From positions 62,001 through 126,000 of the forward strand of contig JAFNVC010000018.1 of NCBI GenBank assembly GCA_017379935.1: 64,000 bases of DNA, read 5' to 3'. Shown here piece by piece: positions 24,441 to 33,542 of this stretch (position 1 is the first letter of the stretch; each line of letters starts with the position of its first letter). The position numbers were made by a program, and so were the translations under genes. The stretch comes from Clostridia bacterium (lineage in GTDB: Bacteria > Bacillota > Clostridia > Oscillospirales > Acutalibacteraceae). Under the pieces are notes generated by a model. It saw only the letters and a program-made list of their open reading frames with translations, did no database searches and was not told where the DNA came from.

Positions 24441-25211
24441 ATGGAAAAAGAAATGAATACCCCGAGAGAGGACTTAATAATCGGCAGAAATGCTGTCAGC
24501 GAGGCTATCAGAAGCGGCAGGGCGATTGATACACTGCTTGTTTCACGAGGTGAGCGTAACGGCTCGATCGGCAGAATTATTGCAGACTGCCGTGATAAGG
24601 GTGTTGTTATAAAAGAGGTTGACCGTAAGAAGCTCGATCTTATGTGCGGCGGTGCCGTGCATCAGGGTGTTGCGGCTTATGCGGCTTCGCACGAATATTC
24701 GAGCGTGGAGGATATCTTTGCTCTCGCTGAGGAGCGCGGAGAAAAGCCCTTCATTATTATATGTGACGAGCTTGAGGATCCGCATAATCTCGGTGCGGTG
24801 CTTCGTACCGCAGAGGCTACGGGCGCACACGGAGTTATTATTCCGAAGCGAAGAAACGCTTCCTTAAGCTATGTTGTCGGCAAGGCGAGTGCAGGTGCGG
24901 TTGAATATGTCCCTGTTGCACGCGTTGCGAACATTGCGCAGACGATTGACGAGCTCAAGGAGCGCGGAGTCTGGTTCTATGCTGCTGATATGGACGGCGA
25001 GAACTGGTGCAGCGTGGACTATGACGATGCAGTCGGTCTTGTTATCGGCTCGGAGGGCAGAGGTGTCAGCCGTCTTGTCCGAGAAAAATGTGATTTTATA
25101 GTTTCAATGCCTATGAAGGGCAGGATAAATTCGCTCAACGCTTCCGTTGCGGCAGGTATACTTATGTATGAGGTTGCAAGGCAGAGAGCAGGAATTAAAG
25201 CGAAGGGGTGA
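24441..25211 (+). CDS. rlmB: 23S rRNA (guanosine-2'-O)-methyltransferase, TrmH/SpoU family
   Basis: 256 residues. SPOUT-fold methyltransferase that methylates a ribose 2'-OH in 23S rRNA (G2251 in E. coli RlmB) using S-adenosylmethionine. A substrate-binding N-terminal domain (IIGRNAVSEAIRSGR, GAVHQGVAAYA) precedes the three SpoU motifs: ELEDPHNLGAVLRTAEATG, LVIGSEGRGVSRLV and PMKGRINSLNASVAAGILMYE. The start is probably the ATG at 24441, with GGTGA upstream; ATG 24453 is an alternative. It shares its end with the start region of the next gene, so the two are coupled. A second SpoU enzyme is at 29430. Confidence 0.9.
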   Translation: MEKEMNTPREDLIIGRNAVSEAIRSGRAIDTLLVSRGERNGSIGRIIADCRDKGVVIKEVDRKKLDLMCGGAVHQGVAAYAASHEYSSVEDIFALAEERGEKPFIIICDELEDPHNLGAVLRTAEATGAHGVIIPKRRNASLSYVVGKASAGAVEYVPVARVANIAQTIDELKERGVWFYAADMDGENWCSVDYDDAVGLVIGSEGRGVSRLVREKCDFIVSMPMKGRINSLNASVAAGILMYEVARQRAGIKAKG

Positions 25212-25216
25212 AAACC

Positions 25217-27967
25217 TTGTCTGAAATTAACAGAGAGGAGCTATTGGCTCTGATTGATGATATCCGCGAGAAGCGGCGTCAGGAAGGACTCGACGAAAAC
25301 GGCGAGCCTGCAAAAATCTGGACGAATGAGGATATCGACCGCTTGCTCGGAATTGCGAATAAAATAAAGGATGAAGACGCGGGAGAGGAGCCGGAAAGCA
25401 TCTATACGGCTGACGATTCCTTTGACACTATCGTTATTGAAGAGGTCGAAGAGCCTGCACCTGCACAGGAGACGGTTGTCTTTTCAATTGATAAGACGGA
25501 GATTTCCGACGAAAGCGTGCATACCGCCGACGAACGTATAAAGTCCATCTTCAATGATGAGGCGAAGCCGCAGAAGAGTGTTGATTTCGCATCCGTGCTC
25601 AGCTCGGCTAAGGGCAAGGCATCATCCTTTATGTCGGATATTATCACCAAGGGTAAGGCGTTCGTTGAAAGCCTTAGAAACGGCGGCGAAAATCCCGAGG
25701 AAAGATATTTCATTGAGGATGACGATTTCGAGGAAGATGATTTTGAGGTTGAGGACGGCGACGAGGATATCAGAATTGCCGAGCCTGTGAGCGATGAGCC
25801 GGACGACGAGCTTTTAGAGGAAGAGGAAGCCGGCAAAACCAAGCACGTCTACCTCGAAAAGCCCGGAATGGTTATAAAGAAGGGGACTTCAAGCGAGGAT
25901 GACCTTGAGGGAGCACCGACGATAATTTCACTTGAGGAAGAGGCAGGTAAGGCTGAACCGAGTGATGAGTTCAACTCCAGAATCCGTCAGGAGGAGGAAA
26001 ACGGACAGCTTGCAATGCCCGGCTTCTCGGATATCCCGACCGAGGACAAGCCCGAAAAAATCGAGGAGAGCGAAGCGGAAAAGGAGCTTTTCAAAAGAAG
26101 AAAGGCGAAGATTGACAGCTTTGTTCTTTTCGGAGATGAGACGGAAAACGATCCGTACGGCTTTGACGGCGAAAAGGAGAAGCTCGGCGACCTGTTTGAT
26201 ACTCACGAGGAGCGTCCGCGCCGTATCGAGGAGCCCGAGTTTGTGGGTGTTGAATATTCTCAGGTGAAGGATGCGCGCAGAGTCCGCAGATATCTTCTTC
26301 TGCAGAAGAAAAAGAGCTTCCGCCGTGTACTGATTCAGTCGGCACTGCTGTTCCTTGCATTGACAGTCAGCATTATGGCAGCGTCGATAACGACAATCGG
26401 CGGAGATAATTTCCTGACGATTTTCTCGAACATAATCATTATCGGCGCATCTCTGATTACAAGCAATCAGATGATTGCGGGCTCTGTTGAGCAGTTCAAA
26501 AAGAAAAAATTCAACATAAATTCAGCAATATCCTTTGCGTCGATACTCTGCTTTATGCAGACACTACTGATGCTTGTGCTGTATTTCTTCAGGAAAAATC
26601 TCGTCAGCGTTTTTGCGGGTGCGGGTGTAGGCCTGCTTCTGATGAGCGAGCTTAACTCCTATATCACCTTCTGCCGTACGGCGGATGCACTTGAGCTTTG
26701 CACGGGTAATAATAAGGATAAGCTTTACAGCATAGAGGGTATCACGGACGATAAGGATGCGACCGAGCTCGGAAAAAGCGTAAGATCGTCAAGCCCGAGA
26801 ATCCGATATTCGGGCAAAACACGCTTCCCGTCGCATCTGATTGAGCTTTGTACGAGTGAGACGGCAACGGATAAGAATATGCGCTTTATTGCACTTATTA
26901 TCGCGGTGCTCAGTCTTATCAATATGATAGTTGCATGGGCGGTCAACCGCCATTTCACAGTCGGCTTTGCAGCGTTTACGGTAACGTTTTCTCTTGCAAT
27001 GCCTGCTTATGCGGCTCTGCTCGTTCAGCTTCCGCTTCGCTGGATTAATAAGAAATTCAACAAGACGGGCGGTATGATCTCCTGTCAGGAGGCGGTCAGT
27101 GAGCTTTGCAGAACGAATGCGATCATCCTTGACAGTAAGGATCTGTTCGACCAGAATATGTGTGCAATGCACGGCTTCAAGGATTTCAAAAATGTCCGCG
27201 TTGACGACGCGATGCTTTACGCTGCGGCAATGGTTATCCGCTCGGGCGGTCCGCTGATGGGAGTTTTCGATCAGATGGTTGTCAACCGCCGCGATATTCT
27301 TCCGACGGTAAAATCCTTCAGCTACGAGGAAAGGCTCGGCGTTTCCGGCTGGATAAATAATCAGAAGGTCATTCTCGGCAACAGAACGATGATGCTCAAT
27401 CACAACATAGACGTCCCCGAAAGCATTGATGAGGATAAATATCTTATCTCGGGTCACGAGGTTATCTATCTTGCTATCGCACATAAGCTTGCGGCAATGA
27501 TGGTTGTTGACTATGCGCCGAACAAAAAGCTTGTACCGTATCTTAAAAAGCTCCGCGACAGCGGCGTTACGGTGCTTGTGCGCAACTGCGACCCGAATGT
27601 AACGGATGTAATGATTTCGGAATGCTACGATATGCGCCTTGATAATATCAGAATTCTTAATTCTGCGGCGGGCAGAGTGTTCAAAAAATACAAGTCGCGC
27701 CCGAAGGTCAACTCAAGGGCGGTTGCAATTCATGACGGTACGATATACACCTTTGCAAGAAGCCTTTGCACGGCGGCTACGCTTCGCAATGTTTTTAAAA
27801 TTGCGAACACAATGATGCTCGGCGGTATTCTGATGAGCTTTGCAATCGTGCTTATCCTGTCCATACTAAATGTCGTTGCAGACCTGCCTGCGGTGTTCGT
27901 TATCCTGCTTCAGGTGCTCGTCTCGGCGGCGTTTATCGGAGTGACAAAAATTTCCTGCTCAAAATAA
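25217..27967 (+). CDS. P-type ATPase-like pseudoenzyme with acidic N-terminal extension
   Basis: 916 residues. Residues 1-350 are acidic, low-complexity and probably disordered. After that come six membrane segments (about 372-391, 398-417, 436-457, 463-485, 555-576, 579-605), a cytoplasmic domain and two C-terminal helices (about 865-910). The cytoplasmic part follows the P/N-domain layout of P-type ATPases: AIILDSKDLF (D639) stands where DKTGT should be, GVSGWINNQKVILGNR matches the P1B nucleotide-domain GxxG...VGN segment, and VLVRNCDPNVTDVM stands where the TGD..TA segment is expected. DKTGT, TGES and GDGxND are all absent, so transport by phosphoenzyme cycling is unlikely. Start: TTG 25217, five bases after AAGGGGTGA; GTG 25208 is the alternative. 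Function unknown. Confidence 0.75.
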   Translation: MSEINREELLALIDDIREKRRQEGLDENGEPAKIWTNEDIDRLLGIANKIKDEDAGEEPESIYTADDSFDTIVIEEVEEPAPAQETVVFSIDKTEISDESVHTADERIKSIFNDEAKPQKSVDFASVLSSAKGKASSFMSDIITKGKAFVESLRNGGENPEERYFIEDDDFEEDDFEVEDGDEDIRIAEPVSDEPDDELLEEEEAGKTKHVYLEKPGMVIKKGTSSEDDLEGAPTIISLEEEAGKAEPSDEFNSRIRQEEENGQLAMPGFSDIPTEDKPEKIEESEAEKELFKRRKAKIDSFVLFGDETENDPYGFDGEKEKLGDLFDTHEERPRRIEEPEFVGVEYSQVKDARRVRRYLLLQKKKSFRRVLIQSALLFLALTVSIMAASITTIGGDNFLTIFSNIIIIGASLITSNQMIAGSVEQFKKKKFNINSAISFASILCFMQTLLMLVLYFFRKNLVSVFAGAGVGLLLMSELNSYITFCRTADALELCTGNNKDKLYSIEGITDDKDATELGKSVRSSSPRIRYSGKTRFPSHLIELCTSETATDKNMRFIALIIAVLSLINMIVAWAVNRHFTVGFAAFTVTFSLAMPAYAALLVQLPLRWINKKFNKTGGMISCQEAVSELCRTNAIILDSKDLFDQNMCAMHGFKDFKNVRVDDAMLYAAAMVIRSGGPLMGVFDQMVVNRRDILPTVKSFSYEERLGVSGWINNQKVILGNRTMMLNHNIDVPESIDEDKYLISGHEVIYLAIAHKLAAMMVVDYAPNKKLVPYLKKLRDSGVTVLVRNCDPNVTDVMISECYDMRLDNIRILNSAAGRVFKKYKSRPKVNSRAVAIHDGTIYTFARSLCTAATLRNVFKIANTMMLGGILMSFAIVLILSILNVVADLPAVFVILLQVLVSAAFIGVTKISCSK

Positions 27968-27977
27968 TAAAAAACTA

Positions 27978-28006
27978 TTGACAAAGCGCGGATATGGTGG
28001 TAGAAT
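27978..28006 (+). promoter_or_regulatory. Promoter of the infC-rpmI-rplT operon
   Basis: TTGACA (27978-27983), 17-bp spacer, TAGAAT (28001-28006), ten bases after the stop of the preceding gene. Confidence 0.9.
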
Positions 28007-28011
28007 ATCTG

Positions 28012-28149
28012 CACAACAAAGTGGAATGGTTCGTTCCCACCTTAACGGTCACGTCCGTGCGGTCAATATTCAATGACGGTTTTTCCGTCTTGTATTATGT
28101 GATTTTTGCACGGATGGGGTATGTTCCATCCGTGCTTTGATTTTATTAT
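28012..28149 (+). promoter_or_regulatory. Leader with attenuator of infC-rpmI-rplT (L20-leader-like)
   Basis: The transcript leader of about 160 bases holds a hairpin near 28021-28040. It ends in a strong intrinsic terminator before infC: GCACGGATGG (28108-28117) pairs with 28126-28135, then TTTGATTTTATTATT. An upstream segment TCCGTGC (28054-28060) is complementary to GCACGGA (28108-28114) and could form a competing antiterminator. In Bacillus the same operon is controlled by L20 binding such a leader. Assignment to that mechanism is inference from gene context and pairing. Confidence 0.75.
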
Positions 28150-28172
28150 TAAGCATTTGGAGGTGCTTGAAC

Positions 28173-28691
28173 ATCGCTACGAAAGAAACTCAGATCAATG
28201 AAGAAATCCGAGACAAGGAAGTACGAGTAATCGATTCTGACGGCAATCAGCTCGGCGTTATGCCGATTGAGGAGGCTCTCCGCCTTGCAGAGGAAAAGAA
28301 CACCGACCTTGTTAAAATCGCGCCTCAGGCAAAACCGCCTGTCTGCAAGATTATGGATTACGGCAAGTACCGCTTTGAACAGGCAAAGCGTGAAAAGGAA
28401 GCCAAGAAAAACCAAAGAGTTATTGAAATCAAGGAAGTCCGTCTGTCACTCAATATTGACACTCACGACTTCGAAACAAAGGTTGGCCACGCTGTCAAAT
28501 TCCTGAAGAGCGGCAACAGAGTTAAGGTTTCAATCAGATTCCGCGGCCGTGAAATGGCTCACCCGGAAAACGGTCTGGTTACAATGAGCAAGTTTGCAGA
28601 TGCCTGCAGCGAGTTCGGTACGGTCGAAAAACCGGCTAAGCTTGAAGGTCGTTCAATGCTGATGTTTTTAGCAGCCAAATCATCCAAGTAA
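28173..28691 (+). CDS. infC: Translation initiation factor IF-3, apparent ATC start
   Basis: 172 residues, normal length. IF-3 binds the 30S subunit and checks start codon-initiator tRNA pairing. The N-domain [23 protein letters not shown] and the C-domain [23 protein letters not shown] and [16 protein letters not shown] are family hallmarks. TTGGAGGTG (28157-28165) lies 7 bases before ATC (28173), where homologous proteins begin ([10 protein letters not shown]). No ATG or GTG is available, and the TTG at 28167 is only 1-3 bases from the ribosome site. Non-canonical infC starts (ATT in E. coli) allow autoregulation. First gene of the L35/L20 operon. Confidence 0.95.
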   Translation: MATKETQINEEIRDKEVRVIDSDGNQLGVMPIEEALRLAEEKNTDLVKIAPQAKPPVCKIMDYGKYRFEQAKREKEAKKNQRVIEIKEVRLSLNIDTHDFETKVGHAVKFLKSGNRVKVSIRFRGREMAHPENGLVTMSKFADACSEFGTVEKPAKLEGRSMLMFLAAKSSK

Positions 28692-28714
28692 GAATTAATA
28701 AGGAGGAAAAAACC

Positions 28715-28912
28715 ATGCCTAAAATTAAAACTCACAGCGGTGCTAAGAAGCGCTTTAAGCTCTCTAAGAACGGTAAGCCCATCCGCGGCCACGCTAACAA
28801 GTCACACATCCTTAACAAGAAGACAACAAAGCGTAAGAGAGGTCTTCGTCAGACAGTTGTTGCTGACACAACAAACGTTAAGCAGATCAAGCGTTTGATT
28901 CCTTACAAATAA
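28715..28912 (+). CDS. rpmI: 50S ribosomal protein L35
   Basis: 65 residues, very basic, full length for bL35. [17 protein letters not shown] at the start and [16 protein letters not shown] in the middle are diagnostic. It is a structural component of the large subunit. It lies 23 bases after infC with AGGAGGAAA before the ATG. Ribosome-typical codon use. Confidence 0.98.
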   Translation: MPKIKTHSGAKKRFKLSKNGKPIRGHANKSHILNKKTTKRKRGLRQTVVADTTNVKQIKRLIPYK

Positions 28913-28969
28913 GAACACGCTGTCAAAGGCAGCAACCAGAACTGAATTTTAAATTGGAGGTAACTAACC

Positions 28970-29326
28970 ATGGCTCGTATTAAAGGCGCTACCATGACTC
29001 GTAAGAGAAGAAATAAAGTATTGAAGATGGCTAAGGGCTACTATGGCTCAAAGTCAAGTCTTTTTAAGACTGCTAAGCAGGCGGTTATGAAATCAGGTCA
29101 GTATGCATACATCGGACGTAAGCAGAAGAAGCGTGATTTCCGTCGTCTCTGGATCACAAGAATTTCAGCAGCTTGCAAGATGAACGGCATGAACTATTCA
29201 ACATTCATGAACGGTCTCAACAAGGCTGGCATCGAGCTTAACCGTAAGATGCTCTCAGAGATCGCAATCGCTGATCCCGCTGCATTCACAGCTCTCACAG
29301 AGAAGGCTAAGGCAGCTCTTAAATAA
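28970..29326 (+). CDS. rplT: 50S ribosomal protein L20
   Basis: 118 residues, full length bL20. [24 protein letters not shown] and [16 protein letters not shown] are diagnostic. It assembles early on 23S rRNA. In Bacillus it also represses its own operon through the leader RNA, which fits the attenuator upstream of infC here. The ribosome site is TTGGAGGTAA. Last gene of the operon, followed by a strong terminator. Confidence 0.98.
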   Translation: MARIKGATMTRKRRNKVLKMAKGYYGSKSSLFKTAKQAVMKSGQYAYIGRKQKKRDFRRLWITRISAACKMNGMNYSTFMNGLNKAGIELNRKMLSEIAIADPAAFTALTEKAKAALK

Positions 29327-29336
29327 TAAGCTTATA

Positions 29337-29376
29337 TCACGCCCCTGCATTGGGGGCGTGAATTTGTCTTTTTATA
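29337..29376 (+). terminator. Terminator of the infC operon
   Basis: TCACGCCCC (29337-29345) pairs perfectly with GGGGCGTGA (29353-29361), followed by ATTTGTCTTTTTAT. Confidence 0.92.
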
Positions 29377-29429
29377 AGTAACACTCAGAGGGTGTTTTTG
29401 TGCCGTTTTTTGAAAAAGGAGTGCTCAGA

Positions 29430-30218
29430 ATGGAACGTCTGACTGCAAAACAGAATGAAAAAATCAAGCACGCCGTCAGTGTCCGCGACAGTGCAAGAGT
29501 ACGCCGCGAGGAGGGGCTTTTCTTCCTTGAGGGCGCCCGTCTTTGCCGCGATGCGGCGGTGAATAATGTCCGTATTTTCCGTGCATTTGTAACGGAATCC
29601 GCAATGGAAAAGTATGCTGATTATGCTGATGCGGTTCTTTCTGCGGCAGAGGAAGGCTATATTGTTTCGTCAGATGTTGCGGAAAAGCTTTCGGACACCC
29701 GGAGCACTCAGGGCATATTCTGTCTTTGCAGAGTACAGGATAATACCGCTGACATACAGCAGATAAATCCGAAGGGAAAATATATTTTTCTCGAAAATGT
29801 TCAGGATCCGTCAAATCTCGGTGCGGTCTGCCGTACCGCAGAGGCTATCGGTGTTGACGGTATGATTATCTGCGGCGGATGCGATATTTATAACCCTAAG
29901 GCGCTCCGTGCTTCAATGGGCTCGGCGCTCAGATTGCCGATTATGACCTGTGCGGATGCGGTCAGCTTTATTGAAGAGCTTAACACAACGGATATGCTCA
30001 CCCTTGCATCAACTCCCGACAGCGGTGCTGTCCCCGTTACGGAAATTGATATGGCCGCAGGTGTTGTCTGCGTTGTGGGCAACGAGGGTAACGGTGTTAC
30101 CGACGCAACGATGTCTGCCTGTAAGCACAGGGTCACAATCCCGATGCTCGGCAGGGCAGAATCACTCAACGCTTCAACGGCGGCGGCGATTCTTATCTGG
30201 GAGATGATGAGAAAATGA
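29430..30218 (+). CDS. TrmH/SpoU-family RNA 2'-O-methyltransferase
   Basis: 262 residues. SPOUT methyltransferase distinct from the rlmB copy at 24441. The N-terminal substrate domain (LTAKQNEKIKHAVSVRDSARVRREEGLFFLEG) is of the type seen in YsgA/TsnR-like rRNA methylases. SpoU motifs are ENVQDPSNLGAVCRTAEAIG, CVVGNEGNGV and PMLGRAESLNASTAAAILIWE. The target nucleotide is unknown. Start ATG 29430 with AAAAAGGAG eight bases upstream; the longer frame from 29400 lacks a site. It overlaps dprA by four bases (ATGA). Confidence 0.88.
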   Translation: MERLTAKQNEKIKHAVSVRDSARVRREEGLFFLEGARLCRDAAVNNVRIFRAFVTESAMEKYADYADAVLSAAEEGYIVSSDVAEKLSDTRSTQGIFCLCRVQDNTADIQQINPKGKYIFLENVQDPSNLGAVCRTAEAIGVDGMIICGGCDIYNPKALRASMGSALRLPIMTCADAVSFIEELNTTDMLTLASTPDSGAVPVTEIDMAAGVVCVVGNEGNGVTDATMSACKHRVTIPMLGRAESLNASTAAAILIWEMMRK

Positions 30219-31411
30219 GTGACAAAATCTATTGGATATGGCTCCAGCAGGTGCTTGGAATTGCGACGAGCATCAGGACGGATGAGATTTTAAGCTATTT
30301 CAGAACAGCGAAAAATGTTTATTTTTCATCCGAGCAGGAGAGAATTATATCGGGAATATTTACTCCGCGTCAGGTCACTAAGCTCGAGCAGAACGACCTT
30401 AAAAGAGCGCAGGGAATATTCGCATCATGCGTCAGAAACGGATGGCAGGTTATCACTCCCGACGATGAAAACTATCCGTCTATGCTTTTCAAGCTGCCTA
30501 ATTTTCCGCTTGTTCTTTATGTCAACGGAGATTTAGACTGCTTGAAAAACAAGATTTCTGTCGCAATAGTCGGCACGAGAGAGCCGTCACGCAACAGCGC
30601 AACGGTTGCCCGTGCATTATCGTCATCAATCGTGCGTTCGGGTGCGGTTGTTATCAGCGGGGGTGCCTTGGGCATCGATGCTGCGGCACACTGGGGCGCG
30701 TTGGACGAAAAAGGCAAAACCGTGGCGGTGCTCGGCTGCGGCTTTAACTGCAACTATCCCGTTGTGAACGAGGCGATGCGCAGACAGATTGCGCAAAGCG
30801 GAGCGCTCGTCACCGAGTTTCCGCCCGAAACGCCTGCAATCGCAAGGAATTTTCCGATAAGAAACAGAATTATTTCGGGTCTGTCATACGGAACACTTGT
30901 TATCGAGGCGGGCGAGCGAAGCGGCTCGCTTATTACCGCAAACCATGCTCTTGAGCAGGGCAGGGATGTCTTTGCGGTGCCGGGTGATTTGCTTTCGAGT
31001 GAATTTACGGGTGCAAACCGACTTATCCGTGACGGAGCAAAGCCTGTGTTCAGCGCATGGGATGTTCTCGGGGGATATTCAATGACATACCCCGAAAAAA
31101 TAGATGCAGAAAAAATCGAAACAACCCTTACCCTTAAGAATTACGGTGATCCGCCGTCAAGGTCGAAGGCGGACGATAATCCTCCGCGCAGTGAAAAGGG
31201 TGAGGTTAAATTCATCAGGCAGGCTGAGCCGCCGCTTCTGAGCGATAACGCGAAAAAGATTTACCGCGCGTTCGAAAGGGCGGAGATGCAGGCGGATGAG
31301 CTTATTTTAAAATCAGGTCTCGGCGCAAGTGAATTCTCGGGCGCGATGACCGAGCTTGAGCTTTTCGATCTCGTTGAGCTTCAGGCAGGCAAAAACTATA
31401 AATTGAAATAG
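30215..31411 (+). CDS. dprA: DNA processing protein DprA
   Basis: 398 residues. It binds incoming single-stranded DNA and loads RecA during natural transformation. A central Rossmann-like domain carries the signature VAIVGTREPS, VISGGALGIDAAAHWGAL, VAVLGCG and FPIRNRIISGLSYGTLVIEA. A SAM-like N-terminal region and a C-terminal winged-helix-type domain (DNAKKIYRAFERAEMQADELILKSGL) flank it. It is followed by topA and trmFO, the standard Firmicute order. The presence of dprA alone does not prove competence. Translationally coupled to the preceding methyltransferase. Confidence 0.95.
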   Translation: MSDKIYWIWLQQVLGIATSIRTDEILSYFRTAKNVYFSSEQERIISGIFTPRQVTKLEQNDLKRAQGIFASCVRNGWQVITPDDENYPSMLFKLPNFPLVLYVNGDLDCLKNKISVAIVGTREPSRNSATVARALSSSIVRSGAVVISGGALGIDAAAHWGALDEKGKTVAVLGCGFNCNYPVVNEAMRRQIAQSGALVTEFPPETPAIARNFPIRNRIISGLSYGTLVIEAGERSGSLITANHALEQGRDVFAVPGDLLSSEFTGANRLIRDGAKPVFSAWDVLGGYSMTYPEKIDAEKIETTLTLKNYGDPPSRSKADDNPPRSEKGEVKFIRQAEPPLLSDNAKKIYRAFERAEMQADELILKSGLGASEFSGAMTELELFDLVELQAGKNYKLK

Positions 31412-31425
31412 GATGATCGATCAAT

Positions 31426-33540
31426 ATGTCAAAGCTTATCATCGTGGAGTCACCCACAAAGGTTAAGACAATTAAAAAATATCTCGGCAAGGAGTTCGAC
31501 GTTACCGCATCAATGGGTCACGTCCGCGACCTTCCTGCCGCAAAGCTGAGCGTTGATATCAAGAAGGATTTTATGCCGAAATACGCTGTAATAAAGGGAA
31601 AGGAAAAGCTCGTCAAGGAGCTCAAGGCAAAGGTTGCCGAGAGTGACGAGGTCTTTCTCGCAACCGACCCCGACCGTGAGGGAGAGGCGATTTCGTGGCA
31701 TCTTGCAACTCTGCTTGAGCTCGATATGGCAAAGGCTAACAGAATCACCTTCAACGAAATCACAAAAACGGGCGTTGAAAACGGTATGAAGGCACCGCGT
31801 TCAATCGATATGGATCTTGTCAATGCACAGCAGGCAAGACGTATCCTTGACCGTCTCGTAGGCTATAAATTAAGCCCGTTCATTTCTCAGAAAATCCGCC
31901 GCGGACTTTCCGCAGGCCGTGTTCAGTCCGTTGCGGTAAAGCTTATCGTGGACAGAGAGAACGAAATCCGTGCATTCGTCCCCGAGGAGTACTGGACACT
32001 TGATGCGAAGCTCATTGCACCGTGCAGAAAGAGCTTCTCAGCCTCCTTCTACGGCGACGAAACGGGCAAGGTTAAAATCACAAATAAGGAGCAGGCTGAC
32101 TCTTATCTCGCCCGTCTCGACGGCGCAAAGTACAGCGTGACCTCCCTTAAAAAGGGTACAAGAAAAAAGAATCCCGCACCGCCGTTCATCACATCAACTC
32201 TTCAGCAGGAGGCTTCACGCCGAATGGGCTTCCAGGCTCAGCGCACAATGCGCGCCGCTCAGGAGCTTTACGAAGGTGTTGATATCGCGGGCATCGGCAC
32301 AACGGGTCTTATCACCTATATGAGAACCGACTCGCTCCGTATTTCTGAGGAAGCAAGAGCGATGGCAAATCAGTTTATCGGCGAAGCATACGGTGAGAAA
32401 TATCTTCCCGAAAAGCCGAGATACTACAAGTCAAGAAGCAACGCGCAGGACGGTCACGAGGCTATCCGTCCGACTAACCCTATGCTCACTCCCGAGCGTG
32501 TCAAGGGCAGTCTTACCTCTGACCAGTACAAGCTGTACACTCTCATTTGGAAGCGCTTTATCGCAAGCCTTATGGCAAGCTGTGTGCAGAACACGGTGAA
32601 GGCTGAGATTCAGGCTGTCACAGAGGGCAGAGACGGCTACTGCGTATTCACCGCTGCGGGCTACAGCATCAGATTTGACGGCTATACCGTGCTTTATGAA
32701 GAGGGCACAGACGAGGAGGAGGAGGACAACTCCAAGCTTCCCGAGCTCAGCGAGGGCGACAAGCTCAAGCTCAAGGAGCTTCTCGGCAACCAGCATTTCA
32801 CACAGCCGCCCGCAAGATTCACGGAAGCATCACTCATCAAGGCTCTTGAAGAAAACGGCATCGGCAGACCGAGTACCTACGCTACAATCATCACAACGAT
32901 TATCAAGCGTGAGTATATCAAGCGTCAGCAGAAGCTTCTCCATCCGACAGAGCTCGGCGAGGCTATAACAGGACTTCTTAATGAAAAATTCCCCAAGATT
33001 GTTAATACAAAATTTACTGCAGGTATGGAGACCAAGCTCGACGAGGTAGGCGAGGGTAATACGGATTATATCGCTATGCTTCACGAGTTCTACGACGATT
33101 TTGACAAAACTCTCCAGAAGGCAAAGGATGAGATGAAGGATGTCAAAATCCAGCTCGAGGAGGACCAGACGGACATCCCGTGCGAGAAGTGCGGACGTAT
33201 GATGGTCATCAAGACGGGCAGATACGGCAAATTCCTTGCCTGCCCAGGTTATCCCGAATGTAAGAATGCAAAGCCGCTTGTTCTCCAGACGAGTGCAAAA
33301 TGCCCGAAGTGCGGCGGTGAGGTTATCGAGAAAAAGTCAAAGCGCGGTTATACCTTCTACGGCTGCGGCAGCTGGCCGAACTGCGACTTTATGACTTGGG
33401 ATAAGCCGACTGATGATAAGTGTCCGCAGTGCGGAAAGTCACTCTTTAAGCGTAAGGGTGGTCTTACAGTCTGCCTTAACGAGGGCTGCGGCTACGAAAA
33501 GAAGGCAGAAAGAAAATCAAGAAAAAAAGCAGAGGAATAA
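31426..33540 (+). CDS. topA: DNA topoisomerase I
   Basis: 704 residues. Type IA enzyme relaxing negative supercoils. The TOPRIM domain starts at the N-terminus (LIIVESPTKVKTIKKYLG; DPDREGEAISWHL with its acidic metal ligands). The active-site tyrosine lies in TGLITYMRTDSLR. Three C-terminal four-cysteine zinc ribbons follow (CEKCGRMMV..., CPKCGGEV..., CPQCGKSLF...). Normal bacterial length. It is preceded by a weak site and lies 14 bases after dprA, with trmFO two bases downstream. Confidence 0.97.
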   Translation: MSKLIIVESPTKVKTIKKYLGKEFDVTASMGHVRDLPAAKLSVDIKKDFMPKYAVIKGKEKLVKELKAKVAESDEVFLATDPDREGEAISWHLATLLELDMAKANRITFNEITKTGVENGMKAPRSIDMDLVNAQQARRILDRLVGYKLSPFISQKIRRGLSAGRVQSVAVKLIVDRENEIRAFVPEEYWTLDAKLIAPCRKSFSASFYGDETGKVKITNKEQADSYLARLDGAKYSVTSLKKGTRKKNPAPPFITSTLQQEASRRMGFQAQRTMRAAQELYEGVDIAGIGTTGLITYMRTDSLRISEEARAMANQFIGEAYGEKYLPEKPRYYKSRSNAQDGHEAIRPTNPMLTPERVKGSLTSDQYKLYTLIWKRFIASLMASCVQNTVKAEIQAVTEGRDGYCVFTAAGYSIRFDGYTVLYEEGTDEEEEDNSKLPELSEGDKLKLKELLGNQHFTQPPARFTEASLIKALEENGIGRPSTYATIITTIIKREYIKRQQKLLHPTELGEAITGLLNEKFPKIVNTKFTAGMETKLDEVGEGNTDYIAMLHEFYDDFDKTLQKAKDEMKDVKIQLEEDQTDIPCEKCGRMMVIKTGRYGKFLACPGYPECKNAKPLVLQTSAKCPKCGGEVIEKKSKRGYTFYGCGSWPNCDFMTWDKPTDDKCPQCGKSLFKRKGGLTVCLNEGCGYEKKAERKSRKKAEE

Positions 33541-33542
33541 TA

